Source of the DNA: Flavobacteriaceae bacterium | GTDB taxonomy: Bacteria > Bacteroidota > Bacteroidia > Flavobacteriales > Flavobacteriaceae | Direction of reading: 5' to 3' | NCBI GenBank assembly: GCA_024743095.1 | Contig: JANSXF010000025.1 | Coordinates: 1-58,505, forward strand | Length of the DNA: 58,505 nt | Shown here: positions 51,669 to 58,505 of the stretch, in pieces | Layout of the letters: each line of letters begins with the position of its first letter | How positions within the stretch are numbered: the stretch's first letter is position 1 | Made by a program: the position numbers and the translations under genes | Notes under the pieces: model-generated | Told to the model about the DNA's origin: nothing | Seen by the model: the letters and a program-made list of their open reading frames with translations, nothing else | Database searches by the model: none

Positions 51669-54600
51669 ATGAATTCACTAACTATTAAACAATTAATCAA
51701 GTTGACATTCCATACATTTTGCTTTCTGATTGTTTTGTCCCTACTGAATCCGGTGCTAGCTGCCGATGCCAGAGGCCAGAACCTGGAAAGTTTTAAGGTG
51801 GACCTGTCCGTGGACGACGCCACCGTAGTAGATGTACTGAGACAAATTGAGGACCAAACGGACTTCAAATTTGTATATGACCGCAAAGTGGATAGGTTGC
51901 AAAACACCTACAACATTGCATACCAAAACGTATCGCTCAAGTCCGTTTTGGAATTGATGGCAAAAGATGCCGACCTAACTTTTAGAAGAATAAACAATAC
52001 CATTTCCATTGATGTAAAGCCAAAAGCTCCTAAAAGAGTGGTTGAAGTGGTTTTTCTGACAGTTACCGGACAGGTAACCGATGAAAACGGAGTTCCCTTG
52101 GCAGGTGCATCCGTTATGGAAAAAGGAAAGGGCAACGGTACCATTACCGATTTTGATGGAAACTACACCATTGAGGTCGAGGATGATGCCATTCTACAGG
52201 TTTCCTATTTAGGGTACAAATCGCAAGAAGTTGCGGTAAACGGGCAGAGTACTATCAACGTACAACTGCTTCAGGATGCCACCATGTTGGAAGATGTTGT
52301 TGTGGTTGGATATGGAACCCAAAGAAAAACCGATGTTACAGGTTCCATTGCCTCGGTGGACAGCGAGGATTTTAACAAAGGAATCGTAATGAACCCAGGC
52401 CAGCTTTTACAAGGTAAGGTCGCCGGTGTAAATATTTCCAACGTGAGCGGGGAACCGGGTGCAGAGCAAGATGTGATCATTCGGGGCGTAGGTAGTCTTC
52501 GTTCCGGGACAACGCCATTATATGTAATTGACGGATTTGCTCTGGACAATACCAGCACTGGCGTGCCGACCAACCCGTTGAACTTCATCAATCCACAGGA
52601 TATTAAAAGTATCGATGTGCTAAAGGATGCCTCTGCCGCTGCCATTTATGGGGCTAGGGCAGCCAATGGTGTAATTGTGATCACCACAAAAAGGGGCAAG
52701 GCCGGAAGGACCCAAATGGATTTGAACGTGTCCACTGGTTTTTCGAGCTTGGCCAATCAAGTGGATGTTTTCTCTGCAAATCAGTTTAGACAAGAGGTTG
52801 TTGCCGCAGGCGGTACCTTGGATGATGGCGGGGCCAATACCAATTGGCAAGATGCCCTTAGCAGAACCGGTTTCACCAAAAATGTAAACTTGGCCATGAG
52901 CGGAGCATCCGATCAATTTTCGTACCGTGCCTCTTTAGGTGTGAATGATCAAGAGGGAATTCTTAGGGGCAACGACCTTAAGCGTTATTCAGGTCGATTG
53001 AACTTGACCCAAAGAGCATTCAATGATCGGTTAAAAGTCGAGTTCAATATGACCGCTACCAGAACGGAGAACCTACGTGCCGATTCCGATGCCATAGTTC
53101 GGGATATGCTTCAATTGAACCCCACCTTGCCATTGTATGTTGATGGTGAGCCAGCTTTATTAGACAATATGCTCAACCCTTTGACAAGGGAACGAATCTA
53201 TAGCGATGATGCCGTTAACCATCGTATTCTGGCCAATTTGGCGCCATCGGTAGAAATCGTGAAAGGCCTTACCTATAAGTTGAACTTGGGTGTGGATTAC
53301 TCTTCTACCGCTAGGGACATACAGCTAAAACCATACTCGCTGTTGGAAGATTTTGTCAGGGGCGAACTGAACAGTATCTATACGACCAATAAGAACAGCC
53401 TTATCGAAAATACCTTGACGTACAATCTGATGACTGACAGGCACAACTTTACTTTCTTGATCGGGCACACCTACCAAGAAACCTTTGTGCACCAGAAAAG
53501 TTTTGAAATGGAGGATTTTTCCGATAACGGAATAGATCCAAAATATCAAGATCAGATCAGCTCCGAGGATATGCCCACCTACATGAACACCTATGCCACC
53601 GAGAACGAGCTGCAATCTTTCTTTGGAAGGGCCAATTATGTGTTTGACAATAGGTACATGTTAACAGCCACAATGAGGGCGGACGGCTCCTCCAAATTCG
53701 GGGGAAACAACAAGTACGGATATTTCCCTTCCGTAGCGGCAGGATGGAATATTATGAACGAGGAATTCCTTAGTGACAATGCTACCATCAACAATTTGAA
53801 GCTAAGGGCCAGCTGGGGTAGAACGGGTAACCAGGAGATTCCCTCAAAAATCACCAAAAGAAGTTTTACCGATAGCAGGGACAATAACGACTCCTATCCC
53901 ATAAATGGTGACGAAAACACTTTGGCGGATTATCCTTACGGCACCATATTTACACGTTTGGCAAATCCCGATATCCAGTGGGAAGTATCGGAACAGTTGG
54001 ATTTTGGTCTGGATTTTGGACTGTTCGACAACCGTTTGTCCGGTACCTTGGATTACTTCAACAAAGTGTCCGAAAACATTTTATTGGAAGTTACCCCGGC
54101 AGACCCTGTTCAACCTACCGATAAATATTGGACCAATATTGCGGATATGGAAATCAAGAACAGCGGTATAGAACTCTCCTTGGACTACCAAAGCGATTAC
54201 AGCAGGGACTTTTCCTTTAATATAGGGGGGAACCTTGCGTACACCAAGAACGAGGTGACCAATTCACCATATGAGGTGTTGACTACGGGTGCTGCACAGG
54301 GAGCGGGACAAACCGATGCCACCATTAACGGAAACATCAATGGAGAGCCAATAGGTGCTTTTTACATGCAGGAGTTTTTGGGAATCGGGGATGATGGGCT
54401 CAGTATTTTATCCGATGATAGACAGGTTGTGGGAAGTGCATTGCCAGATTTGATCTATGCATTCTACCTGAACTTCAATTATAAGAATTTTGACCTTGGA
54501 TTGAATTTTAACGGAGTGTCAGGAAACAAGGTCTACAACCATACCGCCATGTCCTTGTTCAGTAAAGGGCTCCTGACTTCCAACTTCAATACCACATCCA

Positions 54601-54923
54601 TTGCCACACAGTTTCCCGAGGAGGATATTACCAACTCCAATGCCGTATCCACCAGATATTTGGAAGATGGGGATTTCCTAAGGTTGAACAATGCCACATT
54701 GGGATACAATCTGAATCCGGCGTTGATTGGGCTGGATGGATTGGTCAATGCCATTCGCTTGTCGATAACCGGACAAAACTTGTTTGTGATCACGGATTAT
54801 AGTGGGTTTGACCCTGAGATCAATTCCAACTTGACCATAGACGGGATACAGACCTTTGGTATTGATTACTTCAACTATCCCAAAACAAGAACCCTTGTTT
54901 TTGGCCTAAACGTATCATTTTAA
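51669..54923 (+). CDS. SusC/RagA-type TonB-linked outer membrane receptor with STN domain
   Basis: A 1084-residue protein. Signal peptide, then an STN domain (about 45-115, VSVDDATVVDVLRQI-like segment LSVDDATVVDVLRQIEDQT) that contacts FecR, a carboxypeptidase-D-like domain (GQVTDENGVPLAGASV), a plug (VVVVGYGTQRKTDVTGSI, with DVLKDASAAAIYGARAANGVI) and a long barrel ending in FGLNVSF. It imports a substrate bound by the SusD lipoprotein. The STN domain marks it as a trans-envelope regulator linked to the FecI/FecR pair upstream. Confidence 0.97.
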   Translation: MNSLTIKQLIKLTFHTFCFLIVLSLLNPVLAADARGQNLESFKVDLSVDDATVVDVLRQIEDQTDFKFVYDRKVDRLQNTYNIAYQNVSLKSVLELMAKDADLTFRRINNTISIDVKPKAPKRVVEVVFLTVTGQVTDENGVPLAGASVMEKGKGNGTITDFDGNYTIEVEDDAILQVSYLGYKSQEVAVNGQSTINVQLLQDATMLEDVVVVGYGTQRKTDVTGSIASVDSEDFNKGIVMNPGQLLQGKVAGVNISNVSGEPGAEQDVIIRGVGSLRSGTTPLYVIDGFALDNTSTGVPTNPLNFINPQDIKSIDVLKDASAAAIYGARAANGVIVITTKRGKAGRTQMDLNVSTGFSSLANQVDVFSANQFRQEVVAAGGTLDDGGANTNWQDALSRTGFTKNVNLAMSGASDQFSYRASLGVNDQEGILRGNDLKRYSGRLNLTQRAFNDRLKVEFNMTATRTENLRADSDAIVRDMLQLNPTLPLYVDGEPALLDNMLNPLTRERIYSDDAVNHRILANLAPSVEIVKGLTYKLNLGVDYSSTARDIQLKPYSLLEDFVRGELNSIYTTNKNSLIENTLTYNLMTDRHNFTFLIGHTYQETFVHQKSFEMEDFSDNGIDPKYQDQISSEDMPTYMNTYATENELQSFFGRANYVFDNRYMLTATMRADGSSKFGGNNKYGYFPSVAAGWNIMNEEFLSDNATINNLKLRASWGRTGNQEIPSKITKRSFTDSRDNNDSYPINGDENTLADYPYGTIFTRLANPDIQWEVSEQLDFGLDFGLFDNRLSGTLDYFNKVSENILLEVTPADPVQPTDKYWTNIADMEIKNSGIELSLDYQSDYSRDFSFNIGGNLAYTKNEVTNSPYEVLTTGAAQGAGQTDATINGNINGEPIGAFYMQEFLGIGDDGLSILSDDRQVVGSALPDLIYAFYLNFNYKNFDLGLNFNGVSGNKVYNHTAMSLFSKGLLTSNFNTTSIATQFPEEDITNSNAVSTRYLEDGDFLRLNNATLGYNLNPALIGLDGLVNAIRLSITGQNLFVITDYSGFDPEINSNLTIDGIQTFGIDYFNYPKTRTLVFGLNVSF

Positions 54924-54943
54924 TCAAAAAAACACTTCAAAAA

Positions 54944-56689
54944 ATGAAGAATAGAATAATAATAGCATTATTTGGAATAGGCTTGCTTACCAACATAAGC
55001 TGTACCGATCTTGAAGAAGAAGTTATTGATGAATCCCTTGAGGGCAGTGGCCAGGCCGAAGCCATCAGCGGAGCCATTGCCCCGGCCTATGGGCAAATAG
55101 CATGGACTTGGCGGCACACCAACTATTATGGACTGCAACTGATTCCTGCGGATGAGGCCATTTTGCCCTATCGCGGTGGGGTGGACTGGTACGATAACGG
55201 AAAATTTTTGGACGCCCATTCACACGATATTGCACCCAGCAACGAACTTGTGGGAAGCTCCTGGAACGAGCTTACCCGAAATATTTCCAGAACCATTACG
55301 GCAATAGAAGTCTTGCAACCTCTTGCCCAGGCCGGGGATGCCCAGGCAGAAGGAGCTTTATATGAGATGATCGCTTTGAGGGCCTATTTGAACATGCTGA
55401 CCTTGGATAGTTGGGGATTGGCCTTCAGGAAGGAAGTTTCGGGAGACCTTTCAGAAATTATCAGAGGGCAAGAAGCCATCGATTATATCGAAAGTGAACT
55501 ATTGTCCGTTGTGGATGTGATCAACACGAGCAGGGGCCCTGGTAGGGTCACCCAAGCTGCCGTATGGGGCTTTTTGGCACGATTGAGCTTGAACGCTGCC
55601 GTATATCGCGACCCATATGGAACTCCTGATTTTACTACCGAGGATATGAACAATGTCATCGAGTATACCGATAACATTATCGATTCGGGCATGTTTTCGC
55701 TGTCCCCAGAATATTTTGAACTCTTCAATGATGAGAACCATGATAATCCAGAGTTGATTTTTGCATTGGACCAACGAGGTGTCATGAACAACGAACATAG
55801 CCGCTGGGCCTATTGGTCCTTGGCGGGTTCATGGTTTCCAAGACCCGAGCATCCCAGTGCTGATGGTACTGATGGCCCGGCAATTACATCCGATTTCTAT
55901 CAAACATGGGTAGATGCATACGGGGATGTAGATCCAGCACAGGCAGATGCTCGATTCTATCAGGAAAACCAAATGATTCCCGCTGAGCTACAGGATTTGA
56001 CAGGCGTTTCCCCTGAAAATGATCAAGACCATTATTACTGCGTTTCCGCAGAAGATTTTGAAATCAATAGGGGAATCATCCGAGGTGTTCTTTGGGGCCC
56101 ACGTAAAGACGAAAATGGAGCTTTCTTCACCTGTGATGAAGGCTATCGTATTTACCCCGTTGTCCAAAATAAGGGGAATGGTCCAGACCGGGATGTGGAT
56201 TATGTGAACCATAGCTTGCAAGTTGATTTTACCAACCAGGGCAGATTGCACAAAAATGGTTACCGCGTTTCCAAGTATCAGTTTAGCCGCACATCACCGA
56301 ACGGGAACAACTACAGTAGTGTTGATTTGGTGTTGATGCGCTTGGCAGAGATATATTTAATGCGCGCCGAAGCAAAACTACGAACGGGAGATAATGCCGG
56401 TGCCCTTGCAGATGTCAATACCGTAAGAACCTCAAGAACGGCCCGTCCGGCTCAAACTCCGGCAGGGTTACCGGCAATTGATTTGGAAATTTTGTTCCGC
56501 GAAAGAGGATTTGAACTCTACTGGGAAGGCTTTAGAAGAGGGGACCAGATTCGATTTGGTCACTACGAGGACACTTGGACGGAAAAAACGGACGACAATG
56601 TATATCACAGATTGTTTCCGATCCCACAAGATGCCATCGATGGAGCATCCAATGTTGCAGGGTACCTGGAACAGAACGAAGGTTATTAG
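54944..56689 (+). CDS. SusD/RagB-type outer membrane lipoprotein
   Basis: A 581-residue lipoprotein (MKNRIIIALFGIGLLTNISC, lipid on Cys20). It has the SusD tetratricopeptide-like repeats (RAYLNMLTLDSWGLAF, then AAVWGFLARLSLNAAVY) and the RagB C-terminal region (LMRLAEIYLMRAEAKLRTG, FRERGFELYWEGFRRGDQIRF). It captures substrate at the cell surface for the SusC partner 20 bases upstream. Confidence 0.97.
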   Translation: MKNRIIIALFGIGLLTNISCTDLEEEVIDESLEGSGQAEAISGAIAPAYGQIAWTWRHTNYYGLQLIPADEAILPYRGGVDWYDNGKFLDAHSHDIAPSNELVGSSWNELTRNISRTITAIEVLQPLAQAGDAQAEGALYEMIALRAYLNMLTLDSWGLAFRKEVSGDLSEIIRGQEAIDYIESELLSVVDVINTSRGPGRVTQAAVWGFLARLSLNAAVYRDPYGTPDFTTEDMNNVIEYTDNIIDSGMFSLSPEYFELFNDENHDNPELIFALDQRGVMNNEHSRWAYWSLAGSWFPRPEHPSADGTDGPAITSDFYQTWVDAYGDVDPAQADARFYQENQMIPAELQDLTGVSPENDQDHYYCVSAEDFEINRGIIRGVLWGPRKDENGAFFTCDEGYRIYPVVQNKGNGPDRDVDYVNHSLQVDFTNQGRLHKNGYRVSKYQFSRTSPNGNNYSSVDLVLMRLAEIYLMRAEAKLRTGDNAGALADVNTVRTSRTARPAQTPAGLPAIDLEILFRERGFELYWEGFRRGDQIRFGHYEDTWTEKTDDNVYHRLFPIPQDAIDGASNVAGYLEQNEGY

Positions 56690-56709
56690 ATCAGGTGTAT
56701 TTTTTAGCT

Positions 56710-56749
56710 AAGCGGCAAGTTGGTCTTACCACTTGTCGCTTATATTTTT
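56710..56749 (+). terminator. Hairpin between susD and the phosphatase gene
   Basis: AAGCGGCAAG and CTTGTCGCTT (one G-U pair) plus TGGT/ACCA form a strong stem, followed by ATATTTTT. It may partly terminate the transcript and lower phosphatase expression relative to SusCD. Confidence 0.65.
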
Positions 56750-56770
56750 AAGGATGAGAAAAATAACAAA

Positions 56771-57898
56771 ATGAAGATTTCATATCAAATGGTTATTACG
56801 GCACTGGCCGGTTTGGGTTTGCTGGGCTGTAGTGCCAAGAAGGAGGAAAAGCCAGAAGAAGTTGGCAACAAAGAGCCCTTGAGCATTATTTTTATGATAG
56901 GGGACGGGATGGGTGTCCCACAAGTCTCCACAGCATATTACTTTGGCGATAGTTTGCCCAACTTTTCACGCTTCGAGCATATTGGGCTCCACAAAACATC
57001 CGATAAAAAGTATGAAATTACAGACTCGGCCGCAGGGGCCACCGCCTTTTCAATAGGACAGAAAACCTATAAACGGGCCATTGGGGTCTCGGTGGATTCC
57101 ATTTCGCAGGAAACGATTTTGGAGCGTTTAAAAGGTGAGGGTTATCAAACAGGATTGATAAGTCTTACCACCATAACCCATGCAACACCTGCCAGTTTTT
57201 ATGCCCATGTGCCCGACCGTGACATGCACGAGGAAATTGCAGCTCAGTTGATAGATGCGGAGGTCGATTTTTTTGCCGGGGGTGGTAAAAAGTTCTTCAA
57301 TAAGAGAGATGATGGCAAAGATCTTTTTGCCGAATTGCTATCCAAGAATTATCATTTGGACACCCTAGGACTTTCAAAACCTGAAAGCAATAAAAGGAAT
57401 GCCTATGTTTTGGCAGATGATGGTATCCCATCAAAAATTGAGGGTAGAGGCGATTACTTGTCCGAAGCGACAAAAAATGCTTTGGATTATTTCGACCAAA
57501 GAGAAGCACCGTTTTTTATGATGGTGGAAGGATCGTACATTGACTGGGGCGGCCATGCCAAAAACGCAGAAATGATGATATCCGAAGTCTTGGATTTTGA
57601 TAAGGCCCTTGGTGTGGTTTTGGATTATGTGGAAGCAACCCCCAATACGCTATTGGTGGTCACCGCAGATCATGAAACAGGAGGGGTAAGCATTGGCAAG
57701 CACTATGAGATGGACGAAAGTACCGGAGAAAAAAAGGAGGTTCCCGAAAAAGTATCGGTATATTTCAATACGGATCAGCACAGTGGCGAGTTGATTCCGG
57801 TTTTTGCCAATGGTCAGGGAGCGGAAAACTTTCAGGGAATTTACGAGAACAACGAGATTTACCATAAAATGTTAAGAGCCATAAATCAAGCAAAATGA
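56771..57898 (+). CDS. Alkaline phosphatase, lipoprotein
   Basis: A 375-residue PhoA-family enzyme anchored as a lipoprotein (MKISYQMVITALAGLGLLGC, lipid on Cys20). The first metal Asp45 is in IFMIGDGMG, the nucleophile is Ser86 in TDSAAGATA, and the metal site TADHETGG is present. It cleaves phosphomonoesters outside the inner membrane. I chose the start at 56771 because the lipobox follows; the frame is open to 56720. It overlaps the next phosphodiesterase gene by four bases and closes a SusCD locus. Confidence 0.95.
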   Translation: MKISYQMVITALAGLGLLGCSAKKEEKPEEVGNKEPLSIIFMIGDGMGVPQVSTAYYFGDSLPNFSRFEHIGLHKTSDKKYEITDSAAGATAFSIGQKTYKRAIGVSVDSISQETILERLKGEGYQTGLISLTTITHATPASFYAHVPDRDMHEEIAAQLIDAEVDFFAGGGKKFFNKRDDGKDLFAELLSKNYHLDTLGLSKPESNKRNAYVLADDGIPSKIEGRGDYLSEATKNALDYFDQREAPFFMMVEGSYIDWGGHAKNAEMMISEVLDFDKALGVVLDYVEATPNTLLVVTADHETGGVSIGKHYEMDESTGEKKEVPEKVSVYFNTDQHSGELIPVFANGQGAENFQGIYENNEIYHKMLRAINQAK

Positions 57899-58505
57899 GA
57901 AAAAGAACCTATTTGTTGATTATTGCCGGATTAATACTGTTCATTTCCGGAAAAGTTTTCGCCCAGAACAGTTACAAAATCCATTCACATAACGATTACG
58001 CTCAAGAATTGCCGTTCTGGTTCGCATACAGTAGTGGAGCATCATCCATCGAGGCTGATGTTTTCTTAAAGGACGATGAGCTGTACGTGACCCACGCAGA
58101 AAATGAAATCGTGGAAGGGAATACGTTGAAAAGCCTTTATTTGGATGGACTGAGAAATCTGGAAGCATCAGGAAAACTAAGGGAACTCCAATTGCTCATC
58201 GATATGAAGTCGGAAGCATATGCTACCTTGAAAAAACTGGTAGATGTCTTGAAGGAGTACCCAGAATTGATATCAGATGGCAAAGTCAAATTTGTGATAT
58301 CCGGTAATCGACCCAAACCAGAAGAATACAAAAACTACCCCGATTTTATTTGGTTCGACCATCAAAACCTGGAGGAGCTCGGTACCATCGATTTGGATAA
58401 AGTGGCCCTGGTAAGTACCAGTTATAAAAACTATTCAGTTTGGAACGGTTACGGAAGAATGACCGGACCGGACCTAGCCAAAGTGGAAACAGCGATAAAC
58501 AAGGC
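57895..58505 (+). CDS. PLC/GDPD-like phosphodiesterase (3' part cut off by window edge)
   Basis: The first 203 residues of a secreted protein: signal peptide MRKRTYLLIIAGLILFISGKVFAQ, then HSHNDYAQELPFW (His30, His32, Asn33), SSIEADVFLKDD (Glu53, Asp55) and ELYVTH (His67). These are the catalytic features of the PI-PLC-like/GDPD TIM-barrel superfamily. It should cleave a phosphodiester such as a glycerophosphodiester. It overlaps the alkaline phosphatase gene by four bases (ATGA), which fits sequential action: diester to monoester, then to free phosphate. The stop lies beyond the window. Confidence 0.85.
   Translation, partial: MRKRTYLLIIAGLILFISGKVFAQNSYKIHSHNDYAQELPFWFAYSSGASSIEADVFLKDDELYVTHAENEIVEGNTLKSLYLDGLRNLEASGKLRELQLLIDMKSEAYATLKKLVDVLKEYPELISDGKVKFVISGNRPKPEEYKNYPDFIWFDHQNLEELGTIDLDKVALVSTSYKNYSVWNGYGRMTGPDLAKVETAINK

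Overview
The window looks like a stretch of chromosome from a marine-type member of the Flavobacteriaceae (Bacteroidota), close in character to Muricauda/Flagellimonas-like genomes. The reasons are the Bacteroidota -7 promoter box TAnnTTTG, a SusC/SusD pair behind an ECF sigma/FecR pair, the linked cinA-rpmB-rpmG-DUF4295-ftsY-rimO neighbourhood, a MerR-crtI-crtB-crtZ carotenoid operon, and many lipoproteins. The genus is an inference. Base and codon use look even throughout, and I saw no insertion sequence, phage, integron or CRISPR array.

Layout. 1-9.6 kb: a truncated DUF819 membrane protein, a small membrane protein, an S1/P1 nuclease, an AraC regulator divergent from a small secreted protein, a MOSC protein, a DUF6249 protein divergent from an ECF sigma factor with its membrane partner, a DoxX/large membrane protein pair, and htpG. 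9.6-20.3 kb: a TetR-like/ABC1 kinase pair, an S9 peptidase, a KAS III enzyme, an outer-membrane receptor with a long upstream region, a CoA-binding protein and a sodium:solute symporter. 20.3-31.5 kb: housekeeping genes (recR, a 2-oxoacid dehydrogenase E2, an exonuclease, an FAH-family enzyme, an Hpt protein, cinA, rpmB, rpmG, DUF4295, ftsY, an amidase, a serine hydrolase, rimO). 31.8-42.8 kb: DoxX plus a Tat-type Gfo/Idh protein, a beta-lactamase-fold lipoprotein operon, a SurA-like chaperone pair plus MoxR, aconitase, and a tandem pair of TlpA-like proteins of which one has no redox cysteines. 42.8-46.5 kb: the carotenoid operon headed by a CarH-like B12-binding MerR. 46.6-49.7 kb: an AGCS symporter, an uncharacterised membrane protein and tRNA-Leu(GAG). 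49.9-58.5 kb: ECF sigma, FecR, SusC, SusD, a lipoprotein alkaline phosphatase and a truncated PLC/GDPD-like phosphodiesterase.

The most interesting signal is regulatory. A motif TGTAAC-N16/17-CGTC, of ECF-sigma promoter type, occurs in both directions between the DUF6249 gene and the ECF sigma gene at 4942, directly upstream of the outer-membrane receptor at 15677-18127, and again 240 bases further upstream. The last copy points at an intrinsic-terminator-like hairpin about 100 bases away with no gene between. That predicts a small envelope-stress regulon containing the sigma factor itself, a membrane protein, an outer-membrane receptor and possibly a sigma-dependent small RNA, like the RpoE/RybB/MicA logic of enterobacteria. 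A second theme is a SusCD locus whose partners are phosphatases and phosphodiesterases rather than glycoside hydrolases, which suggests scavenging of an organophosphate.
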